From positions 1 to 60,017 of the forward strand of contig PDHQ01000215.1 of assembly GCA_003339415.1 (NCBI GenBank): a stretch of 60,017 nt of DNA. The letters are read 5' to 3'. Origin of the DNA: Ophiocordyceps camponoti-saundersi (nom. inval.) (lineage: Eukaryota; Ascomycota; Sordariomycetes; Hypocreales; Ophiocordycipitaceae). This document shows positions 1 to 12,277 of the stretch, piece after piece (positions within the stretch are counted from its first letter, which is position 1; each line of letters opens with the position of its first letter). The translations under genes were made by a program, and so were the position numbers. The notes under the pieces were generated by a model that was not told the DNA's origin, did not search any database, and worked only from the letters and a program-made list of their open reading frames with translations.

Positions 1-588
<588 letters not shown>

Positions 589-983
589 ATAATAAGCTAA
601 AAATATTAAATAATTTAAGCTAGTTAATATTTCTAATATTATTTTTAATTAAATTAAGGAAACTAATTAAACTTTTATTTATTAAAATATTAATTAATTT
701 ATAAACGCTTTAAAATAAGTTATAGCTTAAAGCGAAAATTATATAAATAAACTTATATAATTAATTTTTTTTTTTAAAATTATATTATAAAATAATATTT
801 TAAAAATATAAATTTATAAATTAAATAAAAACTTTTTTTTTCTAATTTTAAAATCTAAAAATAAGTAAAAGCTTTATAAAAAAAGTTTATTATCTAACTT
901 AATATTACTACTTTTATTATATAAAAATAAAGCTTTATATTTTAAAATATATTTATTAGAAAAGATTTCTAATTATAAATATT
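589..983 (+). mobile_element. Gy2 copy I segment 1 (5' internal region)
   Basis: This corresponds to the Gy2 internal sequence at about 38975-39375 in copy III and, in copy II, to the end of 15612-16688 plus the start of 25950. It ends in a 14-bp sequence (970-983) that is repeated at 2391-2404, the target duplication made by A1. No domain can be recognised in this part. Confidence 0.85.
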
Positions 984-2390
984 ATAATAATAATAATATT
1001 TATACGCTAGTATACTTAATATAGCTTAGAACTATCTTACTTATATTTTAGAAATAGGAAAAACTAGAAAACTTAGAGTAAAACCCTCCCTTTAAGCGTT
1101 ACCTTAGTTTAGGGCTAAACTAAGTCCGTATCTAGTACTCTATACCTTAGATAAGTTTAATAATAATAAGTAAATAGGGAGCCGATATTTCCTCTAAAAT
1201 AAAATCCGCGGTAGTAAGAGTACGCGTAGTTTAAGTTTAGTATAAAGTCCGTATAGCTATTTATTTTCCTAAGCGTTATCGTTATTATAAATTAAATCTC
1301 CGCGTTTAATTATAATATCCTAAATAATCTATTTAATTAAGGCTTTATTAACGTAACTAAAAAATATATAAAGGTTTTATTAGCTTATAATAAACCTTAT
1401 AATAGCTAATCTTAAAAGGCGGCCTAATTATCGTAGTAAAGCTATAAGTAAGTTTAGAAAAGGGGTTAGAGGCGGAGCTACTATATTCGCTTTTTAGCGT
1501 TTCCGCCCTAGCTATTATTAAACTCTAGTTAGCGCTAAAGGGGGAGGAGGGGCGGTATATATAAAGTTCTAATCTATAAATCTCCAGGGTTAGGAAATAT
1601 AAATATCCTTCGCCTAATCCTACGCTACTCTTATTTTAGGGTAAAGTTAACTTTACTTAAGGTAAGTCCCCTAATAAAAAGAGTAATAATATAGCCTTTT
1701 TCTATACGCTATAAAATAAGCTAACTTACCCTTTACGTATAAAAAAGTAAAATACTAGCTATATTATAGTTTTACTATATAATATTTAATAATATATTTA
1801 AGCTAGTAATATTTAAAATATTATTAAAATTAAACCTCTAGCTTATAAGGTTTTATATTAAAAATCTCCGCTTATATTATTATACTTTTATTATAAATTT
1901 AGTTTATATCTATTACGCTATTAATAATAACTATAAGGGAACTCCGCTAAGTCCTTAAATAATATCTCTTTATATATAATTATATTACTAAAACTTTATT
2001 TAAAAACTTAATCTTTTTCTAAAAAGCTTCCTTATTACCCCGCTATAAGGCCCGCGCTAATACCCCCTTTATAATAAGAGTATAACCTCCGCTAGTTAAG
2101 CGTGCCTTTTCTCTAAAAGCGGCACGGAGCTACCTTAGATTAGACCGGAGCTCGTAAATAGTATCTTAAAATACTACTATAATATTACCGCTAGGTAGTT
2201 TCCTTACTATAAGGGCTTAGCCCTACCCGTAAAGTTCGCGGTTAATACTCGTTATAGTTACCTTAGAGCCTCGGACCCGGAGCGGAGTAGCGATAAAGTC
2301 GGAGCGAATCGTAAGCTAACGCTTATATCGCCTAGGAACCTGTTTTTTAATAGTCTTCTCCGGCGCTCTAGCTATAACCGTAGCTTATAT
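984..2390 (-). mobile_element. A-element A1, 5'-truncated
   Basis: This 1407-bp copy of the A-element is inserted in Gy2 copy I. It is flanked by identical 14-bp direct repeats (970-983 and 2391-2404), and the uninterrupted target is visible in copy II near 26200. The (TAA)n tail is at the left end, so the element reads on the minus strand. It lacks about 460 bp of the 5' part that full-length copies A3, A4 and A5 have, stopping just short of their roughly 500-bp 5' block. The right-hand half (about 2030-2390) keeps many CpG sites. No protein was recognised. Confidence 0.85.
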
Positions 2391-3342
2391 TAATTATAAA
2401 TATTAAAAATAAAAAAATAGCTTAAATAGCTTTTTATCTTAAATAGTTTATATTAATAATTATTTTTTCTTAACTTAATATTCTTTTTTAAGGAATTTTC
2501 TAATAGCTAGTTAATAAAAATACCTTAAATAAATAAATATATAAATATAAATAGCTTATTTTAAACTTTTAAACTAAGCTAATTAAAAAAACTTAAAGTA
2601 TTTTATAAAATAACGCTATTTAATATATAGCTTTAAGTAAATTACTTTAATATAAATATAAGGTAAATAAACTTAAGAAAAAATCCTTATAAAATTTAAA
2701 TTATTAATTAGATTATAAACTAAATAACTCTTTTAGAAAGCTATTAGATAATATTTAGAAAATATTAAATAAGAATATTAAGTTTAAAATAAAAATAAAA
2801 TAGCTTTTCCTTAAGAAAAATAAAGAAAGCTTAAAAAGTATTTTTTTTATTAATCTTACTTATAAACTTATAAAATAAAATCCTAATATTAATAAAATCT
2901 TTATAATTTTTTTTAAAATATAAAATATAATTCTTAATATTTAAAATATAATTTAGATAATAAAACTAACTTATCTAAACTATTTAAAAATAAAAAAGAT
3001 AAATAACTAGCTAATAATTTATATTATTTTATTTTAAATATTAAAAATTATAAAATAAAACCTTTTAATATTATTAGAAATTTCTTTCTTAAAAACCTTT
3101 TTATTATTAAAGCTACTTTATAAATAATTAATTTCTTTTTATAATAAGTTTCTTATTTTTCTTATATAAAAATATTAATATTTAATAAAAATAAATTATC
3201 TAACGCTATAAAAATATATATTAATATTAAAATAAATAAATCCCTTATTAGAAAAAACTTATTTAATAAGTTTAATAATATTAACTATAATTTAATAATA
3301 GTTTAAAACTTAAATAATATTAGATTAACTTTAACTTCTAGT
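2391..3342 (+). mobile_element. Gy2 copy I segment 2
   Basis: This continues segment 1 and matches about 26208-27135 of copy II. It ends at the Gy1 insertion, where ctagt (3338-3342) pairs with atagt (9359-9363). It presumably includes gag or protease sequence, but no knuckle or active-site motif is readable through the mutations. Confidence 0.8.
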
Positions 3343-3667
3343 TAGTATTATATATTAGCACTTATAGGGATTTCTCCTAAATATTTTATAATAATTTCTA
3401 AGGATTTCTAATTATAGTTATATAATTTATAAAAACTTTATTATAAAATTACCTAGAAAGAACTTTAGGGGAAATTACTAGGAAATATAGTCGCTTCCTT
3501 ATTAAGATTTTATTATACCTTCTCTTACCTTTACTAATATATAACTATATATTTTTTATAAAGATTTCGCTTATAAGAGTTTTTCCTCTTTTTTTCCCTT
3601 TCTTATTAGCTTAGAATTTTTATTTATAATATTAATATTATTATTTACTTAACGCTTTCTACCTATA
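3343..3667 (+). repeat. Gy1 5' LTR
   Basis: This 325-bp repeat matches 9033-9358 along its whole length, with differences mostly of the C/T and G/A kind. The termini read TA...TA, the RIP product of the usual TG...CA. It holds several motifs of the form GGAAATT and ATTTCC, like those of the Gy2 LTR. Confidence 0.88.
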
Positions 3668-4149
3668 ATACTATTTTAAGCTTACTCTTTACTAGCGAGT
3701 AATTAATAAATATATACCTAACTTTTATATTTTTATATAAAATAGAAAAGAACTTATATATAATTATAACTAGCTTTAAGATATATATTTAAAGCCCCTA
3801 AGTAAACTTTTAAGTAATTAATAAGACTCGCTTTAAAAACGCCTAACTTTATAATAAAATAAAGTTTTAGTAAAAACTAAACTAAGATTATAGCTACCTT
3901 TTTATAAAATATAGCTAATATAATTATATTATAAGAGTTATATAAGGAGATAATATAACTATAAGTATAGAATATAAAACTTTAAAGTTAGTTAACTTTA
4001 AAAACTTAAAACTTAAATATAGAAAAAACTTATTAAGAAATATTAACTATATTTAAGATAAGTAAAAAAATATTTATCCTAATTAGAAAGGCCGCTTAAG
4101 ATACCTTTACGCTAATTACCCTAATAAGATAGCTAAACCCCTTTTACTT

Positions 4150-5100
4150 AAATTTTATAAGAATTCGCTATAAGGAGGTAAGTAAGTTTTTAGGTAAAAA
4201 AAGGATTTTAATATTTTTTTTATAAACTTAAAAGATAAAGTAAGGTTTAATAAAATAACTTTCCGTAATAAGTAAAATAGGATAAGCGTTTTATTTTATA
4301 TATTAAAAAGAAAAGCTTATAAATTATTAGAAACTTAGTATAATTTAAAAAAACGCTTTTTTTCTTAATTAGCTAAGATAGTTTATTCTTTTAATTTAGA
4401 TTAAATATATATTTTAAGATTATTTACTTATTAACTTTAATATAAGCTTTCTTATAAAAGCTAAAGATTTATATATAATATATAAGGAATTTTATAAATA
4501 TATAAAAAATACTATATTTTATTAAAAAAAGGAATTTACTTACTAAGAAGCTATATAAAAAGCTTACTAAAGCGATAAGATAACTTTAATAATATAAAAG
4601 AAAAAAATTATAATTATAATTATAACCTTATATTAAAAAAACTAGCTTTTAAGTAAAGATAAGAAAAAAGTTTATTAGAAAAATAATATTTATTTTATTT
4701 ATAGAAAGAAGGGCTATATAGCTAAGGACTACCCTAATTAATAAAAAAAGGGAGAGTTTATAAAGTTTAAACGCCCTCGCTTAACTCTATTTAATTAAAT
4801 AACTCTAATTTAGAAAAAAAATAAGATTATTATAAAGCTCTTTAATAGTTTTAAAAATATTATATATAAGATAGAAAATAAAAGAGTTATTTATTATTAA
4901 TAGTTAAGTTTAAGTTAATAATATTACTTTTTATATTTTTACTTTATATAATATTAAAATAAACGCTTATCTTTTAGTTAATTATTATTTTATAAAGTAA
5001 GTAATAAAACGCTTAAGCGCTAAGCTTATTCTTATTTATCTAATCCCCTTTATTAATTTCTAAAGCTATTAAGCTAGCTTAGTTTATAAGTACTTAATTA
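4150..5100 (+). pseudogene. gag: Gy1 gag remnant with CCHC zinc knuckle
   Basis: Reading through RIP changes, codons at 4691-4732 give C-F-I-C-R-K-K-G-H-I-A-K-D-C, an exact CX2CX4HX4C knuckle followed by Pro. Such knuckles sit near the C-terminus of retrotransposon Gag and bind the element RNA in the cytoplasmic particle. The knuckle lies 1 kb downstream of the 5' LTR, as expected. It is in the same frame class as the RT motifs downstream, so one gag-pol frame is possible, though indels cannot be excluded. The outer limits given are rough, and the frame is closed by many TAA/TAG codons. Confidence 0.75.
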
Positions 5101-5799
5101 TTACTTTAATAATTAACGGATAGTATTTTCCTTAGGAAATTTACTAAGTAACTAATTATACTTAGAATCTCTTTATTAGCTTATTTTAAATAGCTAAAAA
5201 AAGATTACTACTTAACTATATAGCTTAGAAACTAGTTTAGCTAAATAACTTACCTATATTTACTAAGTACTCGCCCTTAATCTTATTATTAAAAAAGCCC
5301 CTTTTTATTAAAAATCTAAATTTAGCTATTTAAGCAGACGCTAAACGCTAGAACTGCCTTTTTTATTAGGATAAGGGTAAGTACTAGATTCTTTAGCGTT
5401 TATAAAAAAAGAAAGACTTAATATAGCTTATAAAGAAAAAAAAGCTAGCTTAGACCTTAACTTAAAATAATTAAGATAATTAGGAAACTAATAATATAAA
5501 TAAGGATATTTTAAGAAAGCAGCTTATTAGCTAAATATAATAAAACCCTTACTATATATAATAAGAAGAGATAACTTTACTAATAATTATAACCCTTATA
5601 AAACTAAAAAATAATAATAATAACTTAACTATAATTATAAAGTTAAGCTTAGCTAGCTATATATATATATAAGATAAAAAATCTTATTTCCTTAAGGAGA
5701 AAAACTTAAATATATTACTTATATATATAATATAATTCCCCTAGCCTTTATATATCTTAAAAGATTCTTTAATAAATAAAAAGCTTATACTCTTATTAG

Positions 5800-6500
5800 T
5801 TTATAACTTAGCTATAATATTACCTTAGAATTTAAAAAGCCCCTAAACTTAATAAAACCTCTTTTTTATAAAATACTTATAAAATACTTACTTTTAGAAA
5901 AGGAGATTATTAATTATTTACTTAAGATTAAGTTTATTAAGCTAAATATTAATCTTTACGCCGCCTTTATTCTCTTCGCGCTAAAGCTATATTTAATAGC
6001 TTAGCATTTTTATATTAATTACTAATAGATAAATAATTATTTAAAAAGTTAGATCTTACTTACTCCTTTTTTAAAAAGTATAATATCTAGCTATTAGAAG
6101 GTTAAATAGTTCTTAAGAATCGATATTATATAAGCGTATTACTATCTTTATCTTAACCTTAACTTTAAATACCTTATAGCTTTTTAAATAAAGTTTAATA
6201 TATTCTATTAGCTTATTTTTCTATTTAGCCTTAAGGTAAAGTTTACTTAGTTTTAAAATTTTATTAATATTTAATTTTATAATTTCCTTAATTATTATAT
6301 AAATATATATATTAATAATATTTTAATTTACTTAAATAGCAAAAAAGAGAAATATTAAAAAAATACTAAAAAATAATCTAACGCTTATATTAAGCTAACT
6401 TATAAAGAGATATTTAAAAATTAAAGTTTAATATTACGGAAATTAATTATTTTAATATAATATTATATATAAGCTAAAAAATAAGCGTAAACTTATATAA
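5800..6500 (+). pseudogene. pol: Gy1 reverse transcriptase remnant
   Basis: In one frame the sequence reads as a Ty3/gypsy RT. A segment near 5945-5990 resembles the (A)P-(V/I)LF motif. A D-I-R-Q-A-(F/Y) motif near 6120 carries the first catalytic Asp. The segment 6308-6340 reads Y-I-N-N-I-L-I-Y-S-N-S; both Asn codons (AAT after T) are what RIP makes of Asp GAT, so the original was YIDDILIYS. RT copies element RNA into cDNA. The many in-frame TAA/TAG codons show it cannot be translated. Confidence 0.85.
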
Positions 6501-6519
6501 AGTAAAAGCGATTTAAAAT

Positions 6520-7140
6520 TTAAAGTTTAAGAATTTCTAGGATTATAAGGCTATTTATTTATTTATAAGATTTTATAACTTTATTTAAATCTTTTATTAT
6601 TATATTAATACCGCTACTAGGCCCCTAAACTATCTTTTAAAAAAAGATATTACTTTTAAGCTTAGAGTAAAGTAGAAAGAAGCTTTTAATAAGATAAAGA
6701 AACTAGCTATATAAGCTCTAATATTTACTTTCTTCTATTTAAAGCTCTTAACCTAACTTAAGTTTAATATTTCTTAGAATACTACTATTAGTATATTTTA
6801 GTAATAATAAGATAATTAAATATAAAAGCTTATAAGCTTTTTTTCGAAAATAATAAACTTCGCTAAATATACTTACTTAATTTAAAATTATAAACTCCTT
6901 ACTATTATATAAAATCTAAAGTATTTTTACCTAAAATTACTTAGTTAGAAGTTTAATATAATTATAAATTATAAGGCCTTAATTTATTTTATAATAAAAA
7001 AATTACTTTTTATTTATTAAGTTTAATAATTTAATTTTATTATTTAGTTTAATACTTATTTCTTATACTAACTTAGCTAGTTAAATATAGCTATTAACGC
7101 CTTTTTACGTAAAATAGCTAAATTTTTAATTATAAAAGCT
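6520..7140 (+). pseudogene. pol: Gy1 RT thumb/connection and RNase H remnant
   Basis: Downstream of the RT box the frame gives an E-F-L-G-like segment near 6530 and a Y-Y-x-R-F-I-x-D-F segment, which are the usual Ty3/gypsy RT tail. A stretch at about 6820-7000 reads like the RNase H region (F-S-K-K-x-x-x-A-x-x-x-Y-x-x-x-x-x-E-L-L-x-I-I). RNase H removes the RNA strand of the hybrid. The assignment rests on spaced motifs, not on an alignment, and the limits are approximate. Confidence 0.72.
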
Positions 7141-7399
7141 TATAAAAAGGAAAAAAAATACTTATAATAATTCTCTTAGAAAGCTTTAAATTTAAAGCCT
7201 TAACTTTAACTTTTATTATTTCGCTAGTTTACTTAGTAAAAAACTTTATCTTATTAAAAGCGAAGCTAATATAATTAATTTAAGAAAAAAATATAAACTA
7301 AAACTTTAGATTTTATAAGAATCTCTTTATAATACTTAAGTAAGATAGTTAAAAGCGATTTTTCCTTTATATTACCTTAATTTAGAATATATATAAGCT

Positions 7400-8700
7400 A
7401 GCTATCTATTAGCTTAAAATAAAATAAAATATCTGCTAATATATCTATAACTATTATAAATATTAAAGGAATAAAACGCTATAAAATAAAACCTTAAGTT
7501 TACTATACTTTTTATTTATTCTAACTTTTATATAAGAATATATTACTTATAATAAAAAAAAATATTAAAAGACCGCTTTAAATATAATTATATTTAAACT
7601 TTTATTTATAAGCTAAGCTAGATTATTACGATATTATTAAGTAAAAAGAATAATATAGCTAAAGTGCTTACTTAATATTATTTTTAATACTTTTATTATC
7701 TCTTTAATATATTAAATATATAAATTACTAATAACGCTAGCTTATTTATCTTAAGATTTCTTAGTAAAATTAACTAGTTAATTAATATTAAGTATTATTA
7801 TAATAATACCTTATATTTAATAATAATATTTATATACTAATATACCTTATATAGCTTAGAACTATCCTATATATATTCTAAAAGGGGGAAAAACCGGAGA
7901 ACCTAGAGTAAAACCCTCCTATTAAGCGTTATCTTAGCTTCGGGTCGGACCCCGTCCGCACCCCGCACTCTGCATATTTAATAGGTTAGGTATTAACTAG
8001 CGATTTAGAAGCCGATGCTTCCCCTAGAGCGGACTCTGCGGCAGCAAGAGTGCGCGCAGACCGGGTCCGGTGCGGAGTCTAATATCTTATATTTTTAAAT
8101 ATAAGGAAGCGTGGAAATAACTAACTAATACTTAAACTAAAAGCTTTCATTTTATAAATATTAAGATAATTAGAGTATTTTTCTTCTTATTTTAAACTTT
8201 ATATATAACTCCTTATAATATATATAAATTAGTATAGCGCTGCTTATTATTACTTTTAGAAAAGATATATAAAACCCCCTTTTAATTATTAGCTTTTTAG
8301 ATTTTTTAAATACCTTAAGCCTTATTATTATAGCTTCTAAACTTATTACTTAAGTATAGAAAATATAATAATAAGCTTAAGCCGCTGCTAAAAAAGCTTA
8401 TAATAAGTAGGAAATATAAGCTAATAAGAAATATCGCTTAGTAAACTTTATAGTTAGTAATAAGGTATTCCTTAGCTATAAAGGTTTCTTTATAACCGCG
8501 CTTATAACGCGCTTTAATACGTAATAGTTAGGACTTTTTATAATTATTAAAAAATAAAAGTATAGCTATATCCTTAACTTATTAGATAGCTATTAGATAA
8601 TAAACTTATTTTACGCTAACTGCTTATATAAAGCTACCGCAGATCCTTTACCTAGCTAAGAAATACCCCTGGATAAATTAGAAAATATTAATAATATATT
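7400..8700 (+). pseudogene. pol: Gy1 integrase remnant, split by A2
   Basis: The region after RNase H should be integrase. Near 7440-7560 a frame can be read with His spacing followed by a C-x2-C-like pair, as in the N-terminal HHCC zinc-binding domain. The DDE core could not be traced with confidence. The 261-bp A2 fragment (7819-8079) lies inside this part. The tail up to the polypurine tract near 9023 has no recognised domain. Confidence 0.5.
7819..8079 (-). mobile_element. A-element A2, short 3' fragment, weakly mutated
   Basis: This 261-bp 3' terminal fragment of the A-element is inserted in Gy1. It is flanked by 15-bp target duplications (7804-7818 and 8080-8094) that differ by one C/T change. 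It is strikingly less mutated than the rest of the window. CpA and TpG are frequent between about 7960 and 8079, and G+C is much higher than in the flanks. It shows what the unmutated A-element 3' region looked like. Its small size may have kept it below the length that RIP recognises. Confidence 0.9.
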
Positions 8701-9032
8701 AAAATAGAAGGTAAACTAAATCCTCTAATCTTATATTATAAAATATTACTATTAGTTAAAGTATTAAGTTTATTAGTATAGTTATAATTTAAATAAAATA
8801 TAATACCTTATTAAGAATTTTTAATATACGCTTATAGCTTTTAAGGACTTTTATAATCGCTTTCTAGCTATTATTAGCCCGCTAGTTAATCTCTAATATT
8901 AAATTAAAGCTACTATTATAAACTATAATTATAAGAATAATTATTAAAATAATATTATAATTTCTTTAAATAACCCTTTATATAGTAAATATTATTAATT
9001 TTAATAAGTATATTAAAACCTTTATTAGGGGG

Positions 9033-9358
9033 TAGTATTATATATTAATACTTATAAAAATTTCCCTTAGATATTTTATAGTAATTTCTAAGGATTTCCG
9101 ATTATAGTTATATAACTTATAAAAATATTATTATAAAATTACCCGGAAAGGACCTTAGGGAAAATTACTAAAAAATTTAGTCGCTTCCCTATTAGGATTT
9201 TACTATGCCCTCTCCTATCTCTATTAGTATATACCTATATATATTTTACAAGGATTTCGCCTATAAAAGTTTTTCCTCCTTTTTTTTCCTTTCTCCTTAG
9301 CTTAGAATCTTTATTTATAATACTAATACTATTATTTACTTAACGCTTCTCGGCTATA
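9033..9358 (+). repeat. Gy1 3' LTR
   Basis: This 326-bp partner of 3343-3667 directly follows a G-run polypurine tract and is followed by the right target duplication (9359-9363). Gy2 copy I resumes immediately after it. It keeps a few CpA/TpG sites (near 9206 and 9250). Confidence 0.88.
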
Positions 9359-12277
9359 ATAGTTAAGCTACTTTTATATTATATATTATTAGTAAAATTA
9401 ATAGTAAGTTTTACCTTAGTAAGTTTAAAGCTAATATTTAAGTTATTAAGTATCTCCTTATTAGAGTTTTATTAAGATAAGGTTTCTTAATCTTTTATAA
9501 AATTAATATTCTTAACTTTTAGTTTTAATAAAAGCTTTAGATTTAACTTTACGAAGAAATATATATTAAATATTATTTTACTTATAAGAGACTAATTATT
9601 TATAAATATATAATAGCTATTTTAATAATAATAATCCCTTCTCTTTTAATAAGTATAATTCTAATATTAATTAAAAATCCTCTTAAAAATTATAATTTTA
9701 TTTTATTTCTTAATTTTTATTTTCTTTTAAGTTTAATTATTTATAATTACCTTTATTTAACTATCTTTAACTTAAGTAATAAATTAATCTTTTTTAAATA
9801 AAAAAAAGTTAATATTATATTAAATCTTAATAATAAATTCTTTTTTATAATTTCTTAATAAATTACTAAAAAAAACTCCTTAAATAACCTTAATAAATAT
9901 TTAATATTAAACTTTTTTTAAAACTAAAATTTTTTTTAATAAAATTAATACTAATTTACCTTTTAATAATATCCTGGATCTAAGTTAATTATACTAATTA
10001 AGTATTTTAAAAATACTTAATATTTTAGAAATTAAAAGTAATTATAGCGTTAGAATTTATACTTTAGATTTTTAATTATCTAAAAAAGTAAAATAATTTC
10101 ACGATTCCTTTTTAAAACTTAAAAAAATATTAAACTAATTAATTTAACCTTAAAGTATTTTATAAATTCCCCTTATAAATAATTAATATAAGAAAAAACT
10201 TAGTTTATAATTATATTTATTAAATAAACTTAATTAAGATTTCCTTAATAAAAAGTATAATAATATATACTTATAAGGTAAAATAAAATAAGCGCTTAAA
10301 GCTTTATTTTTTATAATAAATTAATCTTTTTTAAAAATATAAAATAATAATATTTTAAAAAAGATAGGAAAATAAAATACTTATTATTAAACTAAAGAAA
10401 ATACCTTTACCTCCTACTTTAAAATTATTCTAATAAAGGAAAAAATTAACTATTTTAATAATATTACTAATATTTTTTATAATAACGTTACTTTTAGTTA
10501 ATTCTTTCCTAATTAGTAACTTTTTTATAAATTAATATTTTTAGGAGAATAATTTTATAGCTTATCTTTTCTATATTATTATAATAAGGAATCTTAAAAA
10601 TTATCTTTAGCTTCGCTTTAATAATTTATTAAACTTATTTATTATCTTAATTATATACTTAAATTAGCTAAAATTAAATATTAGCTAACTAAACTTAAAG
10701 TTTAATATATAATATAAGCTTAGTATAAACTCTAAGCTTATTTAATTAAAACTTAAAAACTAAAAATTATAATTTTTATAAATTATATTATAATTTTAAT
10801 AATTTGAAAATAAACCCCTCTTTTTATTATTAATATAAGGAGTAATAATTACCTTACTTTTATTCTTTAGTTTTTAAGTTAATATTTTTTTAAAATTTAA
10901 TATATTCTAAATATTTTAAGTATTCTTATAAACTCTTTTTTATACCTCTTTTTAAAAATAGCCTTAAAAAAATAAAAAGAACTTAAGAATATCTAAGAAA
11001 ATTATATTAACTAAGATTATATATTTATTTCCTTAAAAGCTATTTTTATTAATATTTTCTAATAAAAAGTTTTTAAAAGATATCTTTTTAACTTATAATA
11101 ATTTAAAATCTTAAAATAACTTAAAGATAAAAATTTTTAAGAAAAACTTACTTTTACCTAAGTAAATAATTTATTATATTTTAAAAATATTAATAATTAA
11201 TAATAACTTTATATTCCTAAAAATTATATTAAAAAAATTATTTTTAAATATTATTTTTATAAATTTTATATTAGCTAAAGATATATATAAGCTAAACTTC
11301 TTTTTAATTTTATTATTTTCTAATTAAAATAAAAAATTAATAGTTTTATAAATAAATATAATCTTTATAAATAAAGTTAAATTAATAAATAACTTTTTTA
11401 AGGAAATAATCTTTATTTATTTCTTAATAATTCTTTTTTATATAATTATAATAAACTTTATTATTAAACTTTTTTTAGTTTTTTTAGAAAACTTACTTTA
11501 ATTTAAACTTAAAAGAGAATTTTATAATACCCTTTTTATTATTATTATTAATAAGTTTTTAAAAATATATATTTTAACCCCTTAATATAATAATCTTATT
11601 ATTAAAAAATAAGCTTAATAGCTATATTATAAGGTTACTTATTATAATTAAAGACTTTTAAAATAAATTATTTTTAATTAGGATTTAAAGTTTATATTTA
11701 AGCTTTAGAGAACTTTATAATTTATTTTTAGTATTAAACTTTTAATATTAATTATATATTACTTATAAACTAATAATTTATTTAAAAAATAAAACTAAAT
11801 TATTAAAATTATTTTTAGATTTTTTATTACTAATTTCCTAATAAAATAATAAATTAACGCCTTACCGGTTATTTAGTTTTCTTTTAATAACTCCTTCTCC
11901 TTAATTATTAAAACTATAGTAAGTAAATTACTTATTAGATTCTAGATAAATAATAATTTTTATTATTTAAGTAATTAAGTTTCCCTTAAATTTAGGGAAA
12001 TATTAAAAGATAAAATAATTATCTTTATTACTTATACTTAAGTTATAATAAGAAAATAATATAATAAAAAATATTAAAAGCTTAAGTTTAAGCTTAATAA
12101 TTAAGTTAAGCTAAAACTTAGAGAAAAATCTTTTATTTTTAATAGATAAGTAATAAAGCTTTTAAAATAGTAAACTAAGCCTTTTTATATAATTAAATAA
12201 ATTAGTTATTTAGCTTATTAATTAGATTTTAATAACTTTATAAATATTTATTTTATTATATTAGTTATATAACTTTA
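9359..12277 (+). mobile_element. Gy2 copy I segment 3, RT core deleted
   Basis: This piece matches about 27133-30670 of copy II except for one large gap. Near 10301-10315 copy I passes directly from the sequence equivalent to 28090 to that equivalent to 28728. About 635 bp is missing, including the whole YIDDIIIFS-type RT core. The rest of the pol region continues downstream, unreadable as protein. The segment ends at the A3 target duplication (12265-12277). Confidence 0.82.

Larger units (their letters stand above)
3343..9358 (+). mobile_element. Gy1, Ty3/gypsy LTR retrotransposon, RIP-inactivated
   Basis: This 6.0-kb element has two LTRs (3343-3667 and 9033-9358). A G-rich polypurine tract (near 9023-9032) precedes the 3' LTR, and a 4-5 bp target duplication flanks it (3338-3342 and 9359-9363, ctagt/atagt). 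The internal region shows, in order, a CCHC zinc knuckle (4691-4732), reverse transcriptase with a YIDDILIYS-type box (6308-6340), an RNase H-like region and an integrase-like zinc-binding region. This RT-RH-IN order is that of Ty3/gypsy elements. The A2 fragment (7819-8079) interrupts the integrase part. All frames are full of TAA/TAG, so the element is dead. Confidence 0.9.
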
